Of a stretch of 64,000 nucleotides of DNA, positions 1 to 10,811 are shown one piece after another. The notes under the pieces are model-generated. The model was not told the DNA's origin and did not search any database. It saw nothing but the letters and a program-made list of their open reading frames with translations. The stretch is from positions 3,203,501-3,267,500 of the forward strand of contig CATNEN010000041.1 of the NCBI GenBank assembly GCA_950097015.1. Reading direction: 5' to 3'. This DNA is from Macrostomum hystrix. Lineage: Eukaryota; Platyhelminthes; Macrostomidae. The translations under genes and the position numbers were made by a program. Within the stretch, counting starts at the first letter, position 1; each line of letters opens with the position of its first letter.

Positions 1-79
1 TGACATGGCAGAGTAAGGCTGTCAAAAGTGGCCCTCAGATCCCTAGGGAGCCCGGACACATTGATGCGGTCCAGTTTTC

Positions 80-92
80 GCTCTATATAATA
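80..92 (+). promoter_or_regulatory. TATA-like box upstream of the first ORF
   Basis: The stretch ctctatataataag lies about 60 bases before the ATG at 149. It is the only TATA-like element before that ORF, so it could drive it, or it could belong to a retroelement promoter. This rests on sequence resemblance only. Confidence 0.3.
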
Positions 93-148
93 AGACCACC
101 TAAAGGCCCGCCAGAGAAGAATCTTAAGACAGTGCCAAAGTGTGAAAA

Positions 149-967
149 TTGCAAACCCAAAGAATGGATAACAACCTAGACGACTTCCTACAAGAATTGT
201 TGGACGGCGGAGATTTTGCTCAAGAAAATATGGAGACGGCGCAAGAAAATATGGAGACGGCGGCACCAGAGCGAGTAGCGACGCGCCCCAAGCTGCCAGT
301 CGCTACTGCAATGGCCACGAAAAGACCGCGCACACCATCACCGGTAGCGGTTAAGCAGGCGAAAACGGCACAGCCAGCAGGGATGACAAGCAGCGGCCGC
401 CTCAAATCGGTAATTTGTTTGAGCACGGCAGGACCTGTTCGGACAGCGACCGAGGCATCCCACAGGCGATATTCGGCTGGGCCGGCACTGCAGCAATTGC
501 GGCCCGCACCGCTGGAAGCCAACGCTAGAAGGGAGCCGCAGCCGACGCAGGCCAAACCGCAGCCGACACAGGCCAAGCCGCAGCCGACACGGGCCAAGCC
601 GCAGCCGATGCCTGTCGTGCCGCAGTCTACGCCGCCTGTGCCGCAGAAACAACCGACGCCAGCAGAAGAAGAAAGGGAGAAGATGGTTCACGACCTGACA
701 GAATACATGGAGAAGGTGGCATTCCACACATACGAACTGTCATACCCGCAACGAACTCAGATATGGAAAAGTATGCTGGTACTGAAGAGTCTGCCGCAGC
801 ATCAGGCCGTTACCGCACTTCAAGCCGTCGCCCACAATGTACATCAGAGCGCAGCAACCGGCGAGGCGACTCTACATCGGAAAGTGACTAACATGGAATT
901 TAGATGGGCCTTCCGTCAAATCGGCTGGCCTTATTATCGAGTGTTACCCGCCCCATGCGCATTTTAA
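149..967 (+). CDS. Unrecognised 272-aa ORF, possibly retroelement-derived
   Basis: Open frame of 272 codons that I do not recognise. It starts with an acidic, glutamine-rich stretch containing a short direct repeat (QENMETA twice, residues about 25-38). A basic, low-complexity middle follows, with three tandem copies of a QPTQAKP-like heptad around residues 130-150. The last 100 residues (about 165-260) look like a compact, mostly helical domain with several aromatic residues. No signal peptide, membrane segment or zinc-binding cluster is visible. A TATA-like box precedes it and an LTR-retrotransposon-like leader follows at about 1318-1975. A Gag-like or accessory protein of a mobile element is therefore possible, as is an orphan host gene. 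A second in-frame ATG at 164 could be the real start. Confidence 0.4.
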   Translation: MQTQRMDNNLDDFLQELLDGGDFAQENMETAQENMETAAPERVATRPKLPVATAMATKRPRTPSPVAVKQAKTAQPAGMTSSGRLKSVICLSTAGPVRTATEASHRRYSAGPALQQLRPAPLEANARREPQPTQAKPQPTQAKPQPTRAKPQPMPVVPQSTPPVPQKQPTPAEEEREKMVHDLTEYMEKVAFHTYELSYPQRTQIWKSMLVLKSLPQHQAVTALQAVAHNVHQSAATGEATLHRKVTNMEFRWAFRQIGWPYYRVLPAPCAF

Positions 968-1317
968 AGTGAAGGACATTTATGGACTTAATTTCTTTTT
1001 GGTGAAGGTTTATGTTGTTGTGTTAGTACCATATTTTTGTAATTTTGTATATTTTGTGCCTATATGTTCACCTATAGTTCTGTTTTTGTATATAGTCATA
1101 TTTTCACTTACAGTATGTGCATTCAATTCTGACTAGTAGGGAGGTCAGTTGAGATAGGGCACCGACTGTATATTTCTTAGAAACGTTTTCCCGCGAAAAT
1201 CTAGTATTTTGTTTGAAATTCAACTTTTGTTTAAATGCACTAATTTGTTTTAAAAGCACCTTTTGTTTAAATGCACCGAATAATTATTGTTTGAATGAAG
1301 TCGCGGAATGGTAGGAG
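968..1317. other. AT-rich stretch after the first ORF
   Basis: T-rich, gene-free DNA between the ORF and the LTR-like leader. It could be a 3' untranslated region or part of an LTR, but no clear boundary can be seen. Confidence 0.4.
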
Positions 1318-2182
1318 AATTTACTATAAATACACGAGAGAAAACAGGGAGACAGACAACGTGTTAACGTGTTGTATACACATACGTTCTGATAAAGAAA
1401 GCTTGAATCATTAAAGTGTTCGTGTTAAAGAGTTATTTGAAGAGACATTGCGAAAGAGAGTAATAAGAGTTAAAGATAGCTGTAACTCTAGATCCACTGG
1501 AAAGCCCTATGAAACGGACTGAAGATTGAAATTGAAGACTGAGCTGAAGACTAAAATTGATGGTTAAACTGAATGATAATTGAAAGACTGATAAAGACGG
1601 ATAAAGACTGATAAAGACGGATAAAGACTGATAAAGACGGATAAAGACTGATAAAGACGGATAAAGATTGATACAAAGTACTTATAGAAATAACACAGTA
1701 AAGTTATAAGCAGAAGGAAATATAGAGGAAAGATACCGGCCATACTGAAAGTATAACGCTACCAGATTGAATACATAACGCTACCAATTTAAATTGAGAT
1801 AAAGCGAATAATTAAAAGACATTCATAAGATTGACAAAAGTATAAAAGGCCTGTAACAACTTTGGTGACAGCAGTAGAAATTAATTTAGACCTACGACAA
1901 CTTTGGTGGCATTATTAAAGAGTAATATTGAATTTAGTAAGAGCCCTAGGACAGTCAGCAGCTTCAATTTAAATGACAATATCCTGATAGTCTTGTTTGG
2001 CATATTGGCAAGTATATTATGATTGTTTTCCCTTTTGTTTATAATTTAGCAATACTTTTATTGATATCAATGAAAGGGTTACCAAAGTTTTTGTTACCAA
2101 ACTGTCTTTTGCTTGTTACCAAAATGTCTGTTACCAAAGTGTATGTTACTGAAAGAACATAATTCAGTGAAAGTGGGGGGAA
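1318..2182 (+). mobile_element. LTR-retrotransposon-like promoter, leader and polypurine tract (remnant A)
   Basis: A TATA box (ctataaatacac, near 1322) is followed by a purine-rich leader with four copies of a 20-bp repeat (tgataaagacggataaagac, about 1587-1672). Next come the motif ataacgctacca and two copies of a primer-site-like phrase, acaactttggtgacagcag (about 1857) and acaactttggtggca (about 1897). A polypurine-tract-like aagtgggggg ends at 2180. The same order of modules recurs at 14290-15060, so both are probably remnants of one retroelement family. No gag or pol reading frame survives between the modules. The LTR assignment is an inference from this structure. Confidence 0.4.
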
Positions 2183-2680
2183 TGTCTTTTTTGTTCAAAC
2201 TGATATTAGCCCAATTTTATTCAATGAATAGACTAGGGCATGACTAGGACATGAATGCATTAAGCTATTCATTTGAACAGTCAACCAGTTTTATGAAAAA
2301 ATATTAACTTTTTGATTAAATGTCTTGAGAGCAAAGTGATCCACTCTACCAAAGCCAGTCCTAAGCCTAGCTGCAAAAGTATAAAGGTTCAAATAAACCT
2401 GCCAAACTTTCCCTTGAAAAGCTGGCCCCATGCTGAGAGATCATTTTTGCATCCTTGGTTGTTTTTATCTGTTTATACAGAATCTCTAATGGAAATTTGA
2501 ATTCTCAGCTAGGGTTAGGCAAAAGTTTCAGTAACACTGCAAACTAGGCTAGAAAAGTATTAATCGATTTCAAGTTGTCTAATTTCTAAATACTCTGTTG
2601 AAGTGTACCGATTTTTAGACCATTACAACTGTGAAATGACTGTCACAATAATGTTTTGCACCAAAAAACTACAATGCTAC
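2183..2680. other. AT-rich DNA without recognisable genes
   Basis: No gene or clear repeat is seen. It directly precedes the TA target site of the mariner-type element. Confidence 0.4.
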
Positions 2681-2900
2681 TATTGCTTTTGTCGCGCTAT
2701 GTGGAACAGTGGACATGCAAAATGGAACGGCCCATGAATTCTATGACCAAGCATTTGAATTCACATGAGAAAGTAAGCCATAGACAACTCAAATTGTCAT
2801 GCTATATGGAACGATGAGCCAGAATAGAAGGAACGATTTTAGTTTTTCACAGAGACAACAACACGCTTTCATTTTCTTTCGTTTGATCAGTTAAGCAATA

Positions 2901-3800
2901 ATGGCACCCCAAATTTCTGTACGTGATCGACAGCGCATCGTCGCCGCCTTGCAAGGTGGACTGTCGATGAAGGACGTCTTGTTAGGAGTATCCAAAACTT
3001 CTGTTTACCGTATTCGGTCAACATTCGAACAAGCTGGCAGGTTGGAAGCTTCGCCTTGTGGAGGACGCAAGGAAGCAAGCTGCAAAATGGACGCAGAGAT
3101 GCGAGATTTTTTAAAACATGAGGTGCAGCAAAATCCCTTTCTAAAGCTAAAGTCAATGGCTGAGAAGCTTATCGGACGCTTTCCTGACAAGCCGCAGGTG
3201 AGCCTTAAAACAATAGATCGAACAATGGATGGTTTGCTCTTTACGGTTAAACTTGCTACCAAGGGGACGGATATTCGCCTAAACACCAACCGAGTCGAAA
3301 GCCTGGACGCCAGAAGCGAATACGATAACTTCATACTCCACTTGGCTCCAGGAGTTCACACTGTCTACTTAGATGAGACCGGTTTTAACTTGTGGACCCG
3401 GAGGTCGCAGGACAGGTCGGACACCCAGTGGAGCGCACGGTGACAACCCTAAGGGGTCCTAACGTTACGGTTTGCATGGCAATTTCGTCGGAGTTCGGGT
3501 TGGTGCATTCTGTCATCCAGAGAGGTGGCCAAACGCAGCAAAAGTTTCAATAATTTTTAGACCACCTAGCAGACCACTGCCATCAACTGGACCCTAACGG
3601 AAACTGGATAGTTTTTATGGATGGCCCAAATTTTCATCGTAATGTGGAGATCCGAGAGAAGCATCGGGACAGAATTACGACACGAATCCTACCCCGTATT
3701 CACAATTTCTAAACCCGACCGAATTTACTAAATTACTAACTCTGCGTTGAAGTCAAATCTCAAAAACCGTTTGGCGGAAGCCGGCATAGTTGAGGATGAG
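2901..3800 (+). pseudogene. Broken Tc1/mariner-type transposase
   Basis: The intact first frame (180 codons, 2901-3443) has an N-terminal helix-turn-helix region (residues about 5-60, ending GGRKEA). It then has the first catalytic block VYLDETGFNLWTRRS near residues 155-170, typical of DDE transposases of the IS630-Tc1-mariner superfamily. A frameshift near 3418 breaks the frame. The downstream frames continue with recognisable transposase sequence, including the second catalytic-aspartate block IVFMDGPNFHRN at about 3610-3645, but contain stops near 3551 and 3711. The C-terminal region around 3745-3810 still reads as LKSNLKNRLAEAG. The gene is therefore inactivated by at least one frameshift and two stops. 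Confidence 0.82.
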
Positions 3801-3810
3801 CAAGTTCCAC

Positions 3811-4066
3811 CAGAAGTAGTGTTACATTGAGCAGTGGAGATTCATGCTACTTGAACGAGAGGCGACTGAAGCTGTTGGTCAAGCAATCACTGCTGACAAG
3901 TGCGCTGGCTGGGAGCTGCGCTGCAATCGATTGTTTCGATTGTGTTTGCAGCGACATCTGTTTTAGGGGTTCAAATTTTGTAACTGATGCTTCAATTTCA
4001 GACTTATAATAAGATTCACTTGAATGCAATTCTGCTTCTGCTTGCTTTTATTCTTTCTGTAAATAA
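3811..4066. other. Decayed transposase 3' end and element interior
   Basis: Interior of the mariner-type element between the last recognisable transposase codons and the right inverted repeat. Only decayed coding sequence with stops is visible. Confidence 0.4.
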
Positions 4067-4182
4067 AAGCTAAAATCGTTCCTTCTATTCGGGCTCATCG
4101 TTCCACATAGCATGAAAATTGGAGTTGTCTATGGCTTACTTTCTCGTGTGAATTCAAACGCTCGGCCATAGAATTCAATGGG

Positions 4183-5502
4183 GGGTCATTCTCAAATTAA
4201 TGCTCGGAAATAGTGTGTTGTAAAAAAAGTTTTTGACAATTGCAAAAAACTTTATTTATTCTAATCTGTGTCTCTAGTAGAGTGCAAAATAGAAACCAGA
4301 ACCACAAAATAACATTAATATGGACCAGCATTTACATTTGTTTATTGCCTTCAAAAACACCGTAAATTATTTTGCTTTCTGACGTACATTTTGCTATTAG
4401 ATAAGGTCATACAAAAAGTGCATATTTTTTTTAGTTTTCGTATATTAAACATAGTTGTCTTATTTTAGAAAAATCTTTTATTATTGTTTTTTGTTATATC
4501 TAATAAAATTAACATAGTTAATGTACATTTTTTCTGAAAAAATTCAAAATTTTCCAAGGTCCAGAAGCTTCGAACAATTGGAATGTATACATATAGCACA
4601 ATTTTTATTTAATTGGCCGTCAAGGAAATTCTTGTAATAAAATGAAGCAATGATGATATGAAATTCAGAGGTGCGTGTCTTGTCAATAAAAATTCACATT
4701 TTTACACTATTTTGGCATTTCTTATGTCATGAAATCTCCTTTCCAGACACAAAAAATGTTACAATAAGCAAATTATGGTGTATCTTTCATTTTCTATAAT
4801 AATTAGAAATATTCAAAACACGTAGATTTATTCCTTAGGAAGGTGGCATCATATCTGTAATATTTCCATGTATTAAGGTACCAGTATATGCGAGAAATCT
4901 TTTTTCTTGACAGTGTTGTTGTGCATAAGCATTCGAGTCGATTTTTATATTTTTTATGTTTGCTGTTTTTAAATACAATTAGTATATTGCTAATAATTAC
5001 GAATTAATTCAGATACAGTATCGTGATATAAATATTTATAAGAGAATGCGAATTGCTTCTGTCTTTTTATTTTATTCGCTTTCAAAAATGGAGCTTCAAT
5101 ACCTCACAGAATTTATTTACCTTTTAGTTTTCAAATGAAATACTTCGAAAAAAGCTGAGTCACAGCACTTAGTGGCATAAATTTAATAGTCATTTTAGCT
5201 TAGATTACTTTTAAATTTATTAGATGGGAGTAGTACTTAATATTTTATCATAATTAAGCTTGCAGTCGTGAACTTTTATGGCAAATGCGCATGCGCGGAA
5301 AATTTAAAACTTCGCAAAAAAATTATTTGTGATTTTAAACAACGTAAGAATGCAGTAAAAACGCTATTTTTTCATTTTTTCAAATGTTTAGAAAACTTTC
5401 AAAAGTATTGAATCCTCGCAGCACACTTTAAAACGATAAAAATAGTGAAAAAAATATTTTTTTTGTTAATGCCTTCTCGGTACATAATTTTGAGAATGAC
5501 CC
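4183..5502. mobile_element. 1320-bp AT-rich non-coding DNA transposon nested in the mariner right repeat
   Basis: The ends are perfect short inverted repeats, gggtcattctcaaa at the left and its reverse complement at the right. They are flanked by TGGG at 4179-4182 and 5503-5506, consistent with a 4-bp target duplication. The undisturbed copy of the target, in the mariner element's left repeat, reads as one uninterrupted sequence at the matching point. This confirms insertion. The interior is strongly AT-rich and holds no ORF of useful length, so this is a non-autonomous element of unassigned superfamily. Confidence 0.85.
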
Positions 5503-5720
5503 TGGGCCGTTCCGTTTTGCATGTCCACTGTTCCACATAGCGCGACAAAAGCAATAACTACATGTATCTATACAAATTAATAATTTTTCAATACTTTTAA
5601 TTCAAGTTACTCAGTAAATAGCACTTACTGAATAAACTTGTGCTTTTGTTAAATGCATTTTACATTTTCCTGCTGCACCTTTCAGCCTACAGTTAGCGGC
5701 TCGTGTGCATTTGTTAAACA

Positions 5721-8700
5721 ATGAGCCAGCATGAGCCAGATTCTCCAGCCAGATCTGCTGAGCAACAGCATCAGCCACGCAAATTTTACGAGCTACCAAG
5801 GCAAGACAGCCAGCAGTCAGCAACTGAAGAAGCCAATGACAAGGCCAGCTGTCACACGCTGCTGGATTATATCAACAGGTTAGCCAATGGCCATTGCCAG
5901 ATAAACTGTGTAGCTTTAAAGTACAATATATATTAGTGAGAGTCGAGGAGAGCGCTATGAGCGTTAGTCGCACTTCATTTTCGAATTCTCGAGTCGCTTA
6001 ATATATATATACCTGCTTTCCTATGCTGGCCAGGTCTGTCATCGGCTCCCATTTGCCTTTCAATGGTCCGTTCGGCCTGCGTCACGTGATCTACTGCGAC
6101 TACACGGCATCAGGTCGGTCGCTGAGCTTCATCGAGGACTACATCCGCGATGAGGTGCTGCCCCATTATGGCAACACGCACACCACTACTGGCGTGACTT
6201 CGCTCCAGACCACGATGTTCCGGCATGAGGCCAAGGACATTGTTAGAAACTGCTGCCGTGCCAGCGACCTTGATGCTGTTATCTTTACAGGCAGCGGCTG
6301 CACCGGTGCTGTGCACAAACTCATACACAACCTGCAGCTCAAGGTGCCTCCAGTAAGTGGTCGGGCTGGATTTTCTAAATCTTAAAAAGCATTTTGCATC
6401 GCATTTAATTGTTCCGTGCATGAGTGCGTCATCAGGTATTCCATTGCTCTAATCCTCCCACACTGCAGATCGTATTCGTGGGCCCTTATGAGCACCACTC
6501 GAACCTGCTGCCATGGCAGGAGGTGGCCGCCCAGGTCATCCGTGTGGAGCCAACTTCAGAAGGCGCTGTTAACATGGAGCAGCTTGAGCAGCTTCTCAAG
6601 GAGGTGGCCGCTGAACCCGGTGCAAGTCCGGACCGCCGCATCATCGGCTGCTTTGCCGCAGCCTCCAACATCACCGGCGTGCTCAGCGACACGGTCCGCC
6701 TGGCCTGCTTGCTGCACAGCTACGGCGCCCTTGCCTTCTTCGACTACGCCGCCGCTGCACCCTACATCCCCATCGACATGAACCCCGTGGAGAATTCCGG
6801 ACTGTCCTACAAGGATGCTGTGTACTTCTCCTTCCACAAGTTCGTCGGCGGTGTCCAGACACCCGGTGCGCTGATTGTGAAGCGAGCACTGCTCAGCAGT
6901 CCCGTGCCTGACGGTGTGGGCGGTGGCACCGTGTTCTTCGTCCGGCGCGAGCGTCGCATTTTCCTTGACGATGCCGAGAATCGGGAGGAGGGCGGCACGC
7001 CAGCCATCGTGGAGAGCATCCGCGCCGGCCTGGTCTTGCAGCTAAAGCGGGCTGTCGGGCCCGAGCTGCTGGCCAAGCGGGAGCAGCAGCTCTGCGACCT
7101 GGCGTGGCGAGAGCTGCAGGGAGCTGAGGGTATTGTGGTGCTAGGCGGTCGCGAGCTGCCACGCCTGCCGCTGTTCAGCTTCGTAGTGCGGCATCCGGCA
7201 ACTGGGTTGCTACTGCATCACATGGTGAGCTGGGTTGCACGCCTACTGGGAATTGCGTGCCGTCCATGTGAGCAGTTGCAGAGAATGAACTCCGGTCTGT
7301 TTACTTCTATCCTGTCCGAAAATGCGATTGGCAAATTGGCCGGCTATTTGAGCCGCTAGCTGCACCTGTTACCCCTGCATTTTCGGCTTTAGCAAAGCTT
7401 TTTACCTGCCTAAAGAATTGAAATAGAAAGGGATTTAAAATGCACTTCCACTCCATTGGGATTCGAGATGCACTTCCACTCCATTGGGATTCGAGATGTA
7501 CTTCCACTCCATTGGGATTCGAGATGCACTTCCACTCCATTGGGATTCGAGATGCATTTCCAATCCATTGGGATTCGAGATGCACTTCCACTCCATTGGG
7601 ATTCGAGATGCACTTCCAATCCATTGGGATTCGAGATGCATTTCCAATCCATTGGGATTCTAGATGCACTTCCACTCCATTGGGATTCGAGATGCACTTC
7701 CAATCCATTGGGATTCGAGATGCACTTCCACTCCATTGGGATTCGAGATGCACTTCCACTTTATTGGGATTCGAGATGCATTTCCACACCATTGGGATTA
7801 GAAAGTTCTCAATCTCAAGTCGTCCGTTCCACCAATCATCCGCTGCCCTCAGTTCGTCGCTACACTGCTGAACGACCTGTTCGGCATCCAGGCCCGCGGT
7901 GGCTGCGCTTGCGCCGGTCCCTACGCGATGGACCTGCTGGGCATTGAAGAGCCGCTGGCTGAGCGCCTCGAAGCTGCTCTGGTTGGTCGCAGCGGCATGG
8001 GGCAGTTCTTGCGCAGCAAGTACTTTGACTATCCGCACCGGGAACTCCTGCGACCCGGCTTCGTGCGCATCAATCTTCCCTTCTTCATGCCCGACCAGGA
8101 GGCGGTCTTTGTTTTGCGCTGCCTACGTTGGGTTGGCGAGCACGGCTGGAAACTTCTGCCGCTGTACCGTGTCAACCCGGAAACCGCAGAATGGCGCGCC
8201 ATCGGTTTCGACCCGTTCCCCGAGCGGCACTGGCTCAGCCGGGTGTCCTACACCAGCGGCGCCATGAACTACCCGGCCTCCGGGGCCGGCGGGGGCTGTG
8301 GTCCGGGCCGGCAGCGCCGACAGTCATCCTCAAGGTTTTTGTCTGAAGCTTTGTTTCATTTGCGACTTATGATTGATTTGCGGCCTTTCGGTTATGTTCG
8401 AGGCACAGTCCAGTGAAAGAATTTCACTTCACTGGTGCAACTGTCTCAGTGCCTCAATGGAGGCTCGCTTTTAACATTTTTGTATATAGAGGTGCCCTTG
8501 TATAGTATATACAAGGTGATGAGTACTGGACTCCAAGCTTCACCTTCGCCACTGTCGCAGGTCGCACGACTTCGCCCAACTCATGGCCGAGGCGGACGAA
8601 CTAATCCGCCGCTCCGTCCCGCATGGGGGCAGCCGGCGCCACCCGGATGCCACGCAAATGTTTGACGATGAATCTGGCCGCCTGCGCTGGTTCCTCCTGC

Positions 8701-10811
8701 CGTGTGAGGCCGAGGCCGCATGCGCCGGCAACTGCCTGCCCGCGGCCGCAGCCTCACCTGTGCAGCCTGGCCGCCTGCTTCCAGTGTTCCCTGCGACTGG
8801 TGCTCCCGACTCCGTTGAGCAAACTTCTCCGGCACTGCCAACGCCTACGCCACCCTCGTCTCCTAAAGTTCCCGTCTGCGGCCTCCGCAACCGCCGGCAG
8901 CAGCCGCGGAGCCCGGAAAAGCAGCCTCAGCCGCAGCAGGCTAAAAGGCGGAAGCCGCAGCTGAGCCAGCAGCAGCTGCTAGAGAAGCGGCGCCGCAAGC
9001 TGTGCCGGCCCGGCACATTGTGGCGCTGCCCGCCTCGCGCCATCTTCCGGCCCTTCCTGGAGGCCATGGACGAGTTCAACATGATTCGCGATGGCGACCG
9101 CGTGCTGATCTGCTTGTCTGGTGGCAAAGACTCACTCAGCCTGCTGCACGCGCTGCATCAGTACCAGGCCTACACTGATCGCACCCCGGGTCCCCGCTTC
9201 CAGCTCGCCGCGTGCACCGTGGACCCAATCAGCAACTCGTACGACCCATCGCCACTAATTGGGTACCTGGAACGCCTGGGCGTTACCTACTATTTTGAGC
9301 GCCAACCAATCATGGAGGAGGCGGCAAAGTAAGCCCTATCTGGTAGCGATTATCGCTGATTGGATCGGATGTTCACCCTTTATTCATGGCTAGGCCAGGA
9401 CCAACCCATATTCAGGGCTAGGCCAGGACCAACCCGATATTCAGGGCTAGTCCAGGACCAACCCGATATTCAGGGCTAGGCCAGAACCAGTCCTATATTC
9501 AGGGCTAGGCCAGGACCAACCCGATATTCAGGGCTAGGCCAGGACCAACCCGATATTCAGGGCTAGGCCAGGACCAAACCGATATTCAGGTCTAGGCCAG
9601 GACCAAACCGATATTCAGGGCTAGGCCAGGACCAACCCTTATTCAGGCTAGGCCAGGACCAGTCCTATATTCAGGGCTAGGCCAGGACCAACCCTCCATA
9701 ACCTCGGTTCTTGGTGGCAAGTGCCGAGCTTCCCTTCATTGTCCTTTTTGTCCAGCCTGTTCGTTTTAAATCTTGTAAGTATTTGGTACTCTTTAGATTA
9801 TTATTCTTCTTCTTCTTATTATTATTATTATTATTATTATTCTTCTTCTTCTTCTATCCGTGAAAGAGTGACGGAAACCATTTTTATCCACCTGTCCGCA
9901 TTCAGTGATGTGCACCACAAAGGTTAAACTTTGTTCCATAGTTTTAGCATGAGTCTGGGGCCTCCGGCACTCATCATGATCTTGCATCGGGTGAGCTGCC
10001 AAGTTTTGAGCTTTAGTATCTTGTTTAAGGAAGCTCTCAAACTGTGGCTGGATAAATTTCTGTATTTCCCGTCTGTATTTCCTAACTATGAGCATGGCGT
10101 CAATCCCATACAGAATCAGCACTGCTGTTTGTGTAGAGCTCTGCTTTTTGTCTTGATTAAAAGCTTCTTAGGAAAAAGTTTAGAACCCACTAAGGTCTCA
10201 GCGGTGTCCTACCCTGCTGTCCTTCCTGTAGGGTGGACTGCGACTCCATCTGCGCCTACTGCGCCCGCATGAAGCGCGGCCGCCTGTACGCCACGTCCAG
10301 GCTCCACGGCTACAACGTTCTGGCGATGGGCCAGCACCTGGATGACCTGGCAGAGAGCTTCCTCATGTCCGCCTTCCACAATGGCTGCTTGCGCACTATG
10401 AAGGCCAATTACACCGTGGAAACCGGTGACCTCCGCGTCATTCGGCCCTTCGTATACGTGCGCGAGAGCAGCACCAGGGAGTTCGCGGACCTGGCCGGCC
10501 TGCCCGTCATACCGGACAACTGTCCGGCCTGCTTCCGGACACCCACAGAGCGATTCCGCGTCAAGCAGCTGCTGGCCGAGCAGGAGTGCCTGTTCCCCGA
10601 CCTGTACTCCAGCCTGCGGGCCTGCATGCGGCCGCTGTTCGGCCTGCCCGGCCGGGGCGCCGCTCTCGCTGCGGCTGCCGGCTCCCCGTCCTCTGAGCCT
10701 CGGAGCCTGCGCAGCCTGCTGCCCAGCCTGGCCTCCGTACTGATGTTTCTGCTGACCCTGGCCCTGGCTGCCTACGTCTACCGAGTACAGCAGCCGGCCA
10801 GGGCTGTGTGA
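5721..10811 (+). CDS. Cysteine desulfurase - TtcA-type tRNA thiolase fusion with C-terminal membrane segment
   Basis: Six exons, 5721-5878, 6034-6352, 6469-7224, 7853-8334, 8561-9328 and 10232-10811, join in phase to 1020 residues. Residues about 60-560 are a PLP-dependent class V aminotransferase/cysteine desulfurase. Visible features are the cofactor aspartate in FFDYA (D251), the Schiff-base lysine in SFHKF (K283) and the persulfide cysteine in GGCACAGPY (probably C431). A Pro/Gln/Lys-rich linker (about 620-710) leads to a PP-loop ATPase with SGGKDS (758-763). The cysteine pairs C835/C838 and C925/C928 match the Fe-S ligand regions of TtcA. A hydrophobic stretch at about 989-1012 precedes a short tail, suggesting a tail anchor. 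TtcA makes 2-thiocytidine in tRNA using sulfur from a desulfurase, so one chain would hold donor and acceptor. Whether such fusions are already described cannot be judged here. Confidence 0.85.
7437..7800. repeat. 28-bp minisatellite in the third intron of the desulfurase-thiolase gene
   Basis: About 13 copies of a 28-bp unit containing cttccactccattgggattc, with few variants. It fills most of the 628-bp intron between exons 3 and 4. It creates spurious open frames on both strands. Confidence 0.95.
9372..9705. repeat. ~29-bp minisatellite in the fifth intron
   Basis: About 12 copies of a 27-29-bp unit containing agggctaggccaggaccaac. It lies between exons 5 and 6 of the desulfurase-thiolase gene. 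Confidence 0.95.
9796..9856. repeat. (TTA/TTC)n microsatellite
   Basis: Interrupted run of tta and ttc triplets in the same intron as the 29-bp minisatellite. Confidence 0.9.

Larger units (their letters stand above)
2683..5554 (+). mobile_element. Tc1/mariner-superfamily element with ~165-bp terminal inverted repeats, carrying a nested insertion
   Basis: The left inverted repeat runs from 2683 to about 2847. The right repeat is its reverse complement and is split into 5554-5503 and 4182 to about 4067 by an inserted element at 4183-5502. Both ends begin ttgcttttgtcgcgctatg and are flanked by TA (2681-2682 and 5555-5556), the target duplication expected of this superfamily. The repeats are visibly about 90% identical. 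Inside lies a broken transposase gene (2901 to about 3800). The element is dead as a coding unit, but its ends are well preserved, so a related active copy may have existed recently. Confidence 0.88.

Noticed and set aside
1590-1672. 20-bp repeat as a coding or regulatory satellite
   Set aside because: Only four copies inside a retroelement-like leader; treated as part of that leader.
6416-7162. Several long ORFs overlapping the desulfurase exons in other frames
   Set aside because: Shadows of the GC-rich coding exon.
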